NCBI RefSeq assembly: GCF_000019225.1
Contig: NC_010995.1
Span: 741,001 to 805,000, forward strand
Reading direction: 5' to 3'
Length of the DNA stretch: 64,000 bases
Source of the DNA: Cellvibrio japonicus Ueda107
GTDB lineage: Bacteria > Pseudomonadota > Gammaproteobacteria > Pseudomonadales > Cellvibrionaceae
The notes below the pieces were generated by a model. It was given only the letters and a program-made list of their open reading frames with translations, did not search any database and had not been told where the DNA came from. The position numbers were made by a program, and so were the translations under genes. Positions 25,935 through 34,034 of this stretch are shown here, piece by piece (position 1 is the first letter of the stretch; every line of letters begins with the position of its first letter).

Positions 25935-26267
25935 CTACATGAACAATCGATAGGGATAAGCATTCCCAGGCAGCGTTGGAACATTGGCGATGGTCCTTGC
26001 CAATCGTTGTGAATATCGAATCGTGACCGGGACAGGATCGTACAGGGCATCATTATTCCAATCCATCTTTGTCAGCGCGAGTGTTTCCAGTGCGGTCAAC
26101 TCAATCGGCCCTATACCTGCATGGCGAACAAGATTGATTGGACGAGGAATGCTTTTTCCACCTTGATAATAGTCTCCTCGCGACGCAGCAGCGGGTGAGT
26201 TGCCAGCAACCCAAACTAATGCTGAGTTTCCCGAGCGTTGCAACATAGTGCCTCGTGGAACAGGGTA
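25935..26267 (-). pseudogene. 3' fragment of the short prokaryotic Argonaute gene (PIWI C-terminus)
   Basis: This fragment encodes the last 110 residues of the Argonaute, from YPVPRGTMLQ to the stop. The pattern TALETLALTKMDWNND, PVPVTIRYSQRLA and the terminal YPYRLFM is the usual C-terminal end of PIWI domains. It has lost its own start and is separated from the 5' part by the IS element. The frame runs backwards into the IS end, so any protein made from it alone would begin inside the IS. Joined to the 5' part at the target duplication, the frame is exactly continuous and gives 484 residues, the usual size for a short Argonaute. Confidence 0.88.
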
Positions 26268-26277
26268 GCCATCAGGC
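26268..26277. repeat. Target-site duplication, left copy
   Basis: GCCATCAGGC occurs directly outside the left IS end and again directly outside the right end at 27552-27561. The 10-bp assignment assumes the inverted repeat starts with CACTG. Because the flanks are partly symmetric, an 8-bp duplication with ends one base longer is also possible. Confidence 0.85.
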
Positions 26278-26377
26278 CACTGCTGTCCCATAGTTTGTAG
26301 ATAAAAGAAAAGCCTGTTTTCCAAGTTGATACAATGTAAGTGCGACCAAACATTGGTAAAACAAAGGAAAACAGGCT

Positions 26378-27529
26378 TTGTCACATTCTAACACCGCATT
26401 TCATCAACTACTCAAACCTTTATCGAGACATGAATTTGAAGCGGAAGCTAAAAAGCATCATGTCGGCCAAAAATTGCGCTCGGCCACCCGCTGGGATCAA
26501 TTTGTCGGCATGGCCATGTCGCAGCTCTCTGGCCGCCAAAGCTTGCGTGATATTCAATCCAATCTCGAAGCACAGCAGCATAAACTTTATCATCTCGGTG
26601 CCAAGCCAATAGCCCGTTCAACGTTGGCACGAATCAACGAAGTACAGCCCGCCGAACTCTACAAACACGTATTTGCTCGTCTGCTTCACCGCTGTAAATC
26701 CATGCAGGGCAAACACAAATTCCAGTTTAAAAATCCGCTGTACTCCCTTGATGCCAGCGCGATTGATTTATCGCTGTCGGTATTTCCCTGGGCGGCGCAT
26801 CGAGATGACACAGCAAATGTAAAATTAAGTGTTGGCCTGAATCATGGCACCCAAGTGCCGGAGTTTGTCGCACTCAGTGATGGCCAGGAAAACGACATGA
26901 TTGAGGGACGAAAATTTGATTTTCCCAAAGGCAGCATCGTTGCGTTTGATAAAGGCTACGTGGATTACCGCTGGTTTAAGTTATTGACAGATAAAGGAGT
27001 TTTCTTTGTAACCCGCTTGCGCGCCAAAGCCGTCTATCGCGTGGAAGAACGTCGCTATGCCGACAGCAGCAAAGGTATTATCAGTGATCAGGTCATTCAA
27101 TTATCCAGCGCTCATGCGATCAAACGCGGCGCACCGAAGTTGCGTCGAATTGGCTATCGTGACGCAACAACCGGCAAATTCTATGAGTTTCTCACCAACA
27201 ACTTTCAGCTGGCGGCGGCCACAATTGCAGCGATTTATAAGGATCGCTGGCAGGTGGAGTTGTTCTTCAAAGCGATCAAACAAAACCTGAAGATCAAAGC
27301 GTTTGTGGGCACTTCAAGAAATGCGGTGTTAACACAAATTTGGATTGCCATGATTACGTATCTATTGTTGGCATTTTCGCGTCACAGCACTAAAGCGGGA
27401 TGGACAGTTCAACGGATCATGAGGGTAATTCAGTTAAATTTGTTTGAGCGTAGGAGTCTAAAAAGCATCCTGATACCGGACCCGCCGAATCATAAAAAAA
27501 GCGAGCCTCAAATGAGGCTCGCCTTATGA
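26378..27529 (+). CDS. IS4-family DDE transposase
   Basis: The product is 383 residues from a TTG start at 26378 with AAAGGA about ten bases upstream. The N-terminal part (HSNTAFHQLLKPLSRHEF, SQLSGRQSLRDI) is the DUF4372-type domain of IS4-family transposases. The DDE catalytic residues are visible in LYSLDASAIDLSL, VAFDKGYVDYRWF and the YKDRWQVELFFKAIKQ motif (YREK-like signature with the third acid, E). No frameshift or stop interrupts it, so it is probably active. A hairpin at 27500-27523 overlaps its last codons. Confidence 0.93.
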   Translation: MSHSNTAFHQLLKPLSRHEFEAEAKKHHVGQKLRSATRWDQFVGMAMSQLSGRQSLRDIQSNLEAQQHKLYHLGAKPIARSTLARINEVQPAELYKHVFARLLHRCKSMQGKHKFQFKNPLYSLDASAIDLSLSVFPWAAHRDDTANVKLSVGLNHGTQVPEFVALSDGQENDMIEGRKFDFPKGSIVAFDKGYVDYRWFKLLTDKGVFFVTRLRAKAVYRVEERRYADSSKGIISDQVIQLSSAHAIKRGAPKLRRIGYRDATTGKFYEFLTNNFQLAAATIAAIYKDRWQVELFFKAIKQNLKIKAFVGTSRNAVLTQIWIAMITYLLLAFSRHSTKAGWTVQRIMRVIQLNLFERRSLKSILIPDPPNHKKSEPQMRLAL

Positions 27530-28673
27530 GTAGAACTATGGGACAGCAGTGGCCATCAGGCTCGCTTTTTTGCTGGGGTGTTGGATTACGGCTGTGCTGT
27601 AACCAAACACCGCGCCATCCTGCATAGCTGGATACCTCCACACACTCAACTTCCTGAATAGCAGAAAGTGCATCCAAAGCACCTTCCAACTCCTCTGGTT
27701 TGAAAGAGGTCGTTTTGTGGACGACTAAACGACGGGGAAGCAAGCCGCCATTACGGCTTTGATACAAATTAAGGCTACGCGCGAGTACCGCTCGCATATC
27801 GCTTCGGCTGAGGAAGGGATTTCGACGAGCTTCATCAACATCCTTAACCGGGTCACGCGCTTCGAAGGCGACAAACTGCATGCCGCCGCCATCGGCATCA
27901 AAAACTTGTGAACAGCAGGTGACATAATGGGCTGTTTTGGGGTCCCCTCTTAGTGCATAAGCCAGTCCGATATATGCCGTATTATCCGGCACACCTTTCA
28001 AGGGAGCCAACTTCCATGGAATGCCGCCAGCCTTTACATAAAGCGCAATGGAAAGGCGCCACGCTAACGATGCTTTATAGGGAAACTTGAAGACACGATC
28101 ATTAATAACCTGGGTTGGAATACCATGACTTGCACCGATTGCCTTGAGTGTATCGTGTGCATCAAAACCGAAAGCACGAAAGCCGATTTGCCAGGCATCG
28201 GGTAAGTGCACCAACACCACATCAAATTGGTCACGTATTAATGACAGATGTTGCATGCCTGTACTTAATGCATTTAACAGGCGGGTAGATGGTGGACCTT
28301 CTGGCTCCAGCGATTCGATGTCATCCGGTAATCGTATATGTGCATCGCTTGTCTTGGCGGCAACCAATGGAACACCAAATGTATGTTCAAATCCCCGGAA
28401 TTCGGGAACATACTGTTTTCGGTCACTGGGAGCATGGGTGGTTCTTAGGATGTTGACCAATCCACGCAAATGCTCCCATCCACTGGCAGGTCCTATGGTT
28501 GCAATGCGCAACTCAGGCGTATAAGTCGAAAATACAGCACTGCTGTAGCCTCCATAACGGTCGAGGCCCCGCAAGGGGTTTACATCCAGTGATGTATCTT
28601 CCGGATTGAAAGTCAGCAGAGGCTCATCCAGCAAAGAGAACGGGGGTAGTTTCGATGTGTCATAAATATTCAT
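27417..28673 (-). CDS. Short prokaryotic Argonaute (MID-PIWI), truncated by the IS
   Basis: The first 374 codons (28673 to 27552) encode the MID domain and most of the PIWI domain of a short Argonaute; the last 44 residues come from IS sequence. Diagnostic stretches are SIALYVKAGGIPWKL (207-221), TAYIGLAYAL (232-241), MQFVAFEARDP and LVVHKTTSFKPEELEG (316-331). The position of the first catalytic aspartate is occupied by glycine (IGLAY), as expected in short Argonautes, which do not cut targets. The start overlaps the SIR2-APAZ stop as ATGA, so the two were translated together. The intact protein would bind a small guide and, with SIR2-APAZ, sense invading nucleic acid. Confidence 0.9.
   Translation of the reverse strand: MNIYDTSKLPPFSLLDEPLLTFNPEDTSLDVNPLRGLDRYGGYSSAVFSTYTPELRIATIGPASGWEHLRGLVNILRTTHAPSDRKQYVPEFRGFEHTFGVPLVAAKTSDAHIRLPDDIESLEPEGPPSTRLLNALSTGMQHLSLIRDQFDVVLVHLPDAWQIGFRAFGFDAHDTLKAIGASHGIPTQVINDRVFKFPYKASLAWRLSIALYVKAGGIPWKLAPLKGVPDNTAYIGLAYALRGDPKTAHYVTCCSQVFDADGGGMQFVAFEARDPVKDVDEARRNPFLSRSDMRAVLARSLNLYQSRNGGLLPRRLVVHKTTSFKPEELEGALDALSAIQEVECVEVSSYAGWRGVWLQHSRNPTPQQKSEPDGHCCPIVLLIRRASFEARFFYDSAGPVSGCFLDSYAQTNLTELPS
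27500..27523. terminator. Hairpin at the end of the transposase gene
   Basis: GCGAGCCTCA pairs with TGAGGCTCGC around a two-base loop, with A-tracts on the left side. It overlaps the last codons of the transposase. It could stop transcripts entering from the Argonaute operon on the minus strand, where the T-run would follow the stem. Confidence 0.5.
27552..27561. repeat. Target-site duplication, right copy
   Basis: GCCATCAGGC repeats the left copy at 26268-26277. In the Argonaute frame it covers the last base of a Glu codon and the codons for Pro-Asp-Gly. Confidence 0.85.
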
Positions 28674-30541
28674 CGTCCGCTCCGTTGGAAATAACTATGT
28701 TCATGGCTGGGCCGGCTCCACGCGGTGATGGGCGATAGCTGGAACTCCGCATCCTGTCCTGGACCTGCGTCTTCTCTAAGATCAATCGCTCTGATGACGC
28801 CCTCCTTGTTGCCACTTGGCAAAAGCCTGGCCCATTCGGCGATAATACGAGCCCATTCCCTGTTTCGTCGTCCTGCCCAGCGTTCGCGCTGCCAGTCCAT
28901 CACAGGATTTGTACGGTGTACGAAAGAGCTGGCATTGTTATCTGCCTCATGATCTGCATCACCTCCGCTGTCCGTGTGAGGTAATTCAACATAGGTGAAG
29001 GGCTCGAACGCACACCACCATCGGTCTGTCACATGCTCAAGCCGGATCTGCACACCTTCGTTGTAGGGATAATCATAACCATCCACTTGACCTGTCAATG
29101 GTGCTGAATACGCCTGATGGAGGCATGACAACTGCTCTTTGCGCGAGGCCACCCGCTCCGGGCTATCCGTGGGCAGACCGCTGGCAACGATGAGTGCGTG
29201 CCCTTTGCGCCGTAACTTCGGCAGTAACGGCTTTCGTCTGCTGAGTGCCCAGATTAAAGCATCGTAAAGTAACCCCAAGGCCCAGCTATCGGTATCAGGA
29301 TGGAGTTCAATAGTGCCAGCAATCCGCCCTCCGACCGGCGCGAAGGCTTTGAGTAATTCTGCATCAGCACCAAAAGCAGCAATTTCCCGCCCGATGCTGG
29401 CCACAACAGCTTTTGCTCGCACCTCACGTACCAGTTCCCGAGCGCGGGCTGTCGTGATTGCTGTATTGATTTCAATGCGACGGGCATATTGCGGCATGGA
29501 GAGAATAGGTATTGCCGAACACTGCAATACTGGGAAGCTGCGATGCTCTCGTGTAGGTAGTGGCAACTCTGCCAATATCGGAGCCGGGCGAGACTCTTGA
29601 ACATACGGCAATAGGGCGTCTGGCAGATTGATTCCGTCAACGATGTCTCCGGCCAGTTCATCAAACGTGGGTGACTCGACAAGAACTGCCGTCACCCCAG
29701 CTTGAGCCGCCTTCTCAAGCAAGGCTCTGACTGCGGGCAGGATAGAATTGGCTGAACGCGTTACCCAGTAGATGCCTCCGGGGAAGGCGCTCGGCTGTGC
29801 CAAGGCTTGGGTTAACGCGGCCATGATCGACTCGTCACGTCCGCTGTAACCGACGATGACCAGCCCGAAACGCGCACAGGCAGCACCCAGAACACGCCGC
29901 ATCCGGGCATCCTGTTCTTTCAGCTCGTCGGTGGTATTCTTCAGTTCAACCGACTGGAAGTCACCATGTAGCTTGGCCAGAAATGGCCAGTGGGACTCGC
30001 GCAAACAACGTTCCGCGCGCTCTGCATTGTCGATGGCTGCAGTTGTCATATTTGCCCGATCACCCGGCGATACCAACTGATCAGTCAATGTAGTTGCTGT
30101 TTCGATCAATTGGTCGAAATTGGTGGTGAAAGCGCAGGGAATACGGCGGGTCGTCAATAGCGCGGCAAGTACGCGGTGCGCAAAGGAAGGCGTACCCATT
30201 GTGACCGCTTTCTCGATGTAGAGGCGGCGAGCCTCCGCCGTTGGGTATACCGCCTCGAAAGCCTTGGCGTACTCCGTCGGATCATCCGGTGGCGGCAATT
30301 CCGAGCGTGTGCTGAAGAACAGGTCGATGCGTTGCTGCCACAAGGGGTCATTGGCATCCACTTCGCGGGGGCTGATCTTGGACAGTTGACAGAACAAGTG
30401 CTTCTTGAAATCAAGAATCATCGAGTAGCCGGTCGGAATACCCGCCGAAGCCGAAGCTCCGGCACCGAGAAACCAAGCGAACTGTTCTGGCCTCAAACAG
30501 AAGGTGCTGGCAAATTGTTGTCCAGTCAGTGTCTTGATCAT
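28670..30541 (-). CDS. SIR2-APAZ effector of a short Argonaute (SPARSA) system
   Basis: The product is 623 residues. The N-terminal SIR2 domain has intact NAD-binding and catalytic elements: FLGAGASASAGIPTG (24-38), TTNFDQLIE (139-147), LHGDF (191-195) and GYSGRDES (231-238). The C-terminal part (about 330-610) fits the APAZ region that pairs with short Argonautes. In studied SPARSA systems, guide-directed recognition of invading DNA switches the SIR2 domain to NAD+ depletion, killing or arresting the infected cell. AGGAGG lies eight bases before the ATG. It overlaps the Argonaute start by four bases. The partner gene is broken, so the system is probably inactive, although this gene is intact. 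Confidence 0.9.
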   Translation of the reverse strand: MIKTLTGQQFASTFCLRPEQFAWFLGAGASASAGIPTGYSMILDFKKHLFCQLSKISPREVDANDPLWQQRIDLFFSTRSELPPPDDPTEYAKAFEAVYPTAEARRLYIEKAVTMGTPSFAHRVLAALLTTRRIPCAFTTNFDQLIETATTLTDQLVSPGDRANMTTAAIDNAERAERCLRESHWPFLAKLHGDFQSVELKNTTDELKEQDARMRRVLGAACARFGLVIVGYSGRDESIMAALTQALAQPSAFPGGIYWVTRSANSILPAVRALLEKAAQAGVTAVLVESPTFDELAGDIVDGINLPDALLPYVQESRPAPILAELPLPTREHRSFPVLQCSAIPILSMPQYARRIEINTAITTARARELVREVRAKAVVASIGREIAAFGADAELLKAFAPVGGRIAGTIELHPDTDSWALGLLYDALIWALSRRKPLLPKLRRKGHALIVASGLPTDSPERVASRKEQLSCLHQAYSAPLTGQVDGYDYPYNEGVQIRLEHVTDRWWCAFEPFTYVELPHTDSGGDADHEADNNASSFVHRTNPVMDWQRERWAGRRNREWARIIAEWARLLPSGNKEGVIRAIDLREDAGPGQDAEFQLSPITAWSRPSHEHSYFQRSGR

Positions 30542-30595
30542 TCGAGTGCCTCCTTGTTTGAAGAGTTTTTTCCCGAACCATTTAACAATTAGCCG

Positions 30596-32983
30596 TTAAT
30601 TAAAATCCATTCGGGATTGCTGCACTGTTCTGGGTGGCAGCCCGCGAGGGACGAGGTTTTCCTTGCGCAGCCAGTCCAGCCATTGTTTCAGTTCAGCAGG
30701 TGAAAAACGCGCCTTGCTTTCATGCCAGTTTTCGCGCAAGTCGGTGATGATCTGCTCATTGGTGGGCTGGATGCCGTCGATCAGGAAATCGTTCCAGACG
30801 GCGAAGAGTGTGGCGATGATCTCGACCTGCTCGGTGGTCTTGTCGGCCAGTGAGTAGATCAGGTGGTCGAATTCAGCTTTCTGCTCCGGTGACATCAGGG
30901 ACTCTGCCTTTTGGGCAGGCTCTGATAAGGCGGGCAGGCAGCGGTATTCCGTCTTTGTCCTGCCGTTTGCTAAAGTCTTTTCATTTACCTCGAACCAGTG
31001 CTTAGCCTGACCTTGCTGCTCGAAATCATAAATCCATTTATCCAGCGGCCCGGCGGCTTCGCGTTCGGGTTGCAGGTTCAGTTTCAATCCCGCATGAGCC
31101 TGCGCCAGATAGGCTGCTTTAGCGGCAGCGGTTCGACCAAAGTATCTGGCATTGGCGAGTTTTTTGACTGCGTAGCAACCAATGGCGGCGCGGTAGCTGG
31201 TCAGGTCAATAGCCTGAGCTTGTGAAGGCGATGCAGGTTGGTGTTCTTTCTCTGCGGTGCTTTGCGATTGGACATGCATCAAAGCGTTTAGCAGTTCGGA
31301 CTGTTTGCTGGTTGCGATATTAATTTGCTGATCCAGTGTATCGCAGAAGACCATCAGCTCATCGATCTTGGTGACGATGCGATTTTGTTCGGAAAGTGGA
31401 GGGAGAGGGACTAATGTTTCCTTTATCTTGCCAACATTCAGGTTGGGCTGTGCAGCCCCTTCTGCTATTTTCCGTATTTCTTCATAAATTTTTATGAAGA
31501 AATACTTAAGATATTTCTTTGTACCAGAAGATGAGCCATAAAAAACCATAGCTGCAATCGCTTGGTTTGTGGCTCCAGCAATCGAAAGCTCACTAATCTG
31601 ACCTCTCGTTTTTCCTTGCCCATATAGTGCGATAATTAGCGAGCCAGAAGGGAAAATTTTGCAGTTTGTTTCCTTTAACGCCTTTTCTGTAATGTAGGTT
31701 TCCGGCTTTTCGGTAAAAAGCTTGTTCGTTGCAGAGCTGGTGTACCAAGGTATCTCTCCACCATAATAATCCTTGTTTGTTGTTGCAGGGGTTGAGCCAG
31801 TACCCACATCAACAATGTCGATTACACGTACCCACTCCCATCCCTGCGGCAACGCATAAGGTTTTTCCTCGTCCGACACCGGCGGAAAGGGTTTGGGTTT
31901 CTTGATCTTGCCTTCCTCTACCAACCGCTGTTTCTCGGCCTCGATTTCTTTCAGCAGTTCGCTGGCGGGTTGGTCGTTCGGGTTTTGTGGGACGAGTTTT
32001 CCCATCACGGCCAGTTGCAGGATGGCCTTGCGCAGTTCGGCGACGTTTTCCTTGACAGTGTAAAGCTCGCCGAAGTGTTCGGCGAGAAAGGACTGGGCGT
32101 GTTGGTGTTGCTCGGGGTCGGCGATATTCAGCAGTTGTTTGATGGCAGCTGCGTGGACGGTTCGGCGCTTTTCCTGCTGGGCAGCGCGCAGCTTTTCTAG
32201 CTCGTCGCAGCGGGTCATCAGTTCGTCGATTTTGGCGATGATACGGTGTTGTTCGTTCAATGGTGGTGCCGCCACAAGTAGGTTTTCAAGAGCCTCTTTG
32301 TTGAGATTTTGAATCCCGATGCCCTTCCCCTCTTGCCTTGTTTGACTTCGATATAAAGGGGTTTGACTGAAAACACGGAAATATTCAAATAATAAAGTGC
32401 ATCGTGGCCGTATAACGGCACAGAATGCGCCGAAGGTACATTCCCTGTTTGATTCAAACTGCGCAGCTTTTCCGACTAAGTGAGGGGAACCGCTCGACAT
32501 CGCAATGAGGATATCGCCATTTTTTATCTTCTGGGATTCACTAACCAGTGAAGATGGAACAAAAACTGTTCCTTGAAAATTTATAATCTCTTGAATATTG
32601 TTCGCTCTAAGCAATTCTACTGAATCGTGAAAACGAATTTCATTAGATTGACTTTTTGAGTATGTGACGCCTCGAATAATCTCAGCCAACTCTCCAAGTC
32701 GCACCCACTCCCACCCCTGCGGCAATGCATAAGGTTTTTCCTCGTCCGTCACCGGCGGCAAGGGTTTGGGTTTCTTGATCTTACCTTCCTTTACCAACTG
32801 CTGTTTCTCGGCTTCGATCTCTAAGAGCAATTCACTGGCAGGCTGGTCGTTTGGGTCTTGCGGTACCAGCTTGCCCTGCATGGCCAGCGTCAAGATCAGT
32901 TCACGCAGCTTTTTGATGCCATCGGGTGCAGAGAAGGCAGTGTCGAAGTGCTGTTCCAGCAATCGGGCGGTGTGCTTATTCAT
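30596..32983 (-). CDS. hsdS: Type I restriction specificity subunit HsdS with a C-terminal extension
   Basis: The product is 795 residues, much longer than a typical HsdS of 400-600. Two target-recognition halves each follow a near-identical block ending in YALPQGWEWVR (first at residues 85-95, second near 377-387). Each half ends in a helical spacer with LNEQHRIIAKIDELM or LSEQNRIVTKIDELM. After about residue 590 an extra domain of about 200 residues begins (DLTSYRAAIGCYAVKKLANA), not part of normal DNA recognition. HsdS sets the target sequence for both methylation and restriction. Its start overlaps the rhuM stop by eight bases. The SIR2-APAZ gene follows after 54 bases. Confidence 0.93.
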   Translation of the reverse strand: MNKHTARLLEQHFDTAFSAPDGIKKLRELILTLAMQGKLVPQDPNDQPASELLLEIEAEKQQLVKEGKIKKPKPLPPVTDEEKPYALPQGWEWVRLGELAEIIRGVTYSKSQSNEIRFHDSVELLRANNIQEIINFQGTVFVPSSLVSESQKIKNGDILIAMSSGSPHLVGKAAQFESNRECTFGAFCAVIRPRCTLLFEYFRVFSQTPLYRSQTRQEGKGIGIQNLNKEALENLLVAAPPLNEQHRIIAKIDELMTRCDELEKLRAAQQEKRRTVHAAAIKQLLNIADPEQHQHAQSFLAEHFGELYTVKENVAELRKAILQLAVMGKLVPQNPNDQPASELLKEIEAEKQRLVEEGKIKKPKPFPPVSDEEKPYALPQGWEWVRVIDIVDVGTGSTPATTNKDYYGGEIPWYTSSATNKLFTEKPETYITEKALKETNCKIFPSGSLIIALYGQGKTRGQISELSIAGATNQAIAAMVFYGSSSGTKKYLKYFFIKIYEEIRKIAEGAAQPNLNVGKIKETLVPLPPLSEQNRIVTKIDELMVFCDTLDQQINIATSKQSELLNALMHVQSQSTAEKEHQPASPSQAQAIDLTSYRAAIGCYAVKKLANARYFGRTAAAKAAYLAQAHAGLKLNLQPEREAAGPLDKWIYDFEQQGQAKHWFEVNEKTLANGRTKTEYRCLPALSEPAQKAESLMSPEQKAEFDHLIYSLADKTTEQVEIIATLFAVWNDFLIDGIQPTNEQIITDLRENWHESKARFSPAELKQWLDWLRKENLVPRGLPPRTVQQSRMDFN
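31824..32034 (-). repeat. Internal repeat of hsdS, copy 2
   Basis: This segment encodes a block from LRKAILQLAVMGKLV to LPQGWEWVR and is nearly identical to the segment at 32699-32909. The likeness is visible both in DNA and in protein. Such conserved blocks before each recognition half allow recombination that swaps recognition domains. Confidence 0.8.
32699..32909 (-). repeat. Internal repeat of hsdS, copy 1
   Basis: This segment encodes LRELILTLAMQGKLV to LPQGWEWVR, the first of the two near-identical conserved blocks of hsdS. Confidence 0.8.
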
Positions 32984-34034
32984 GCTCGCCCTCGGGTTTT
33001 TGCAGGGTTTTCATTTGGTTAATCAGACGGTCGAAGTCGCTTTCGAACAGGCGGTCCTGCACGATGCGGTATTTCTCGAATTCGCTTTCGGCGTGGGCCT
33101 TGGCAATTTCTGCCGTGATCCTGCCTGCGTCTTGCAGGACTTCCCGGTCGGTGGCGGCGATAAAGCGGCTCAGGCGGGTTTCCCAATCCTGCATGGTCAT
33201 GGGGATTTTGCGTAGCGCCATGTCTTCGGCCACATCCAGGTAGGCGTTTACCAGTCGCGTCAGTTGCGCCATTTCATGTTCGGTCAGGTAGTTTTTGGCC
33301 ACCACCACATCGAACTTCTGGATTTTGCCATGTGGTGCGTCTTTCCAGTTGGTCAGGCCCATGTGTGGCTTTTCGGCGTCGGCGCGGTTGACGATCACCT
33401 CCGCCGCTGTCTGGCCGTGGATGGCCCAGTGCAGTTTGTTCTGCACAGTGGCAAAGAAACGCTGGGTGGCTTGTGCCGTCACATCGTAATCAATCGCTGT
33501 GGTGTAGATGTCAGTAATCTTCTGGTAGAACTTGCGCTCGGAGAGGCGAATCTCGCGGATGCGTTGCAGTTGCTCTTCAAAATACTGTTCCGTCAGGAGG
33601 GAGCCGCCGCTTTTGAGGCGTTCATCGTCCATCACCCAGGCTTTGAGGGTGTATTGCTCGATGATACCGGTGGCCCATTTGCGGAACTGCACGGCGCGTT
33701 CGGAGTTGACTTTGTAGCCCACAGCGATGATGGCCGGGAGTTGGTAGTGCCCGGTATTGTAGGTTTTGCCATCGGAAGCAGTTATTCGAAATTTTCTAAT
33801 AACTGCCTCTTCCTGTAACTCTTTGTCCTGAAAGATCTTTTTCAGGTGATAGTTGATGGTGGGGACTTCCACGTCATAGAGCGTGGCCATCATTTTCTGG
33901 CTCAGCCAGATGCTTTCGTTCGCGTAGACCGCTTCCACGCCCCCCTGGCCGCTGGCAGCCACGAAGGTCAGATATTCGGCGGCGGAGGAGCGGGTGATGG
34001 ACGTCTCCTTGCCGGGTTGTTGCTTGCGAGTCAT
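32976..34034 (-). CDS. RhuM family protein within the type I restriction operon
   Basis: The product is 352 residues. The stretch SIWLSQKMMATLYDVEVPTINYHLKKIF with TGHYQLPAIIAVGYKVNSERAVQFRKWAT is characteristic of the RhuM virulence-protein family, and YDVTAQATQRFFATVQNKLHWAIHG lies in its conserved C-terminal half. The function of RhuM is not established; the N-terminal part looks like a DNA-binding or Bro-N/KilA-like domain. The start overlaps the hsdM stop as ATGA and its stop overlaps hsdS, so it is firmly part of the restriction operon. It may modulate the system or be an independent defence or toxin component. Confidence 0.87.
   Translation of the reverse strand: MTRKQQPGKETSITRSSAAEYLTFVAASGQGGVEAVYANESIWLSQKMMATLYDVEVPTINYHLKKIFQDKELQEEAVIRKFRITASDGKTYNTGHYQLPAIIAVGYKVNSERAVQFRKWATGIIEQYTLKAWVMDDERLKSGGSLLTEQYFEEQLQRIREIRLSERKFYQKITDIYTTAIDYDVTAQATQRFFATVQNKLHWAIHGQTAAEVIVNRADAEKPHMGLTNWKDAPHGKIQKFDVVVAKNYLTEHEMAQLTRLVNAYLDVAEDMALRKIPMTMQDWETRLSRFIAATDREVLQDAGRITAEIAKAHAESEFEKYRIVQDRLFESDFDRLINQMKTLQKPEGEHE

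Larger units (their letters stand above)
26278..27551 (+). mobile_element. IS4-family insertion sequence inside the Argonaute gene
   Basis: The element is 1274 bp. Its ends are perfect 18-bp inverted repeats: CACTGCTGTCCCATAGTT at 26278-26295 and its complement at 27534-27551. A 10-bp direct repeat flanks it. It carries a single, apparently intact transposase gene at 26378-27529. The intact ends, complete transposase and perfect target duplication point to a recent insertion. It reads opposite to the Argonaute gene it interrupts. Confidence 0.93.

Noticed and set aside
25935..26384. A 149-codon minus-strand gene starting inside the IS
   Set aside because: The first part is IS end sequence. 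The true content is the 3' fragment of the Argonaute gene, so it is listed as a pseudogene fragment from 26267.
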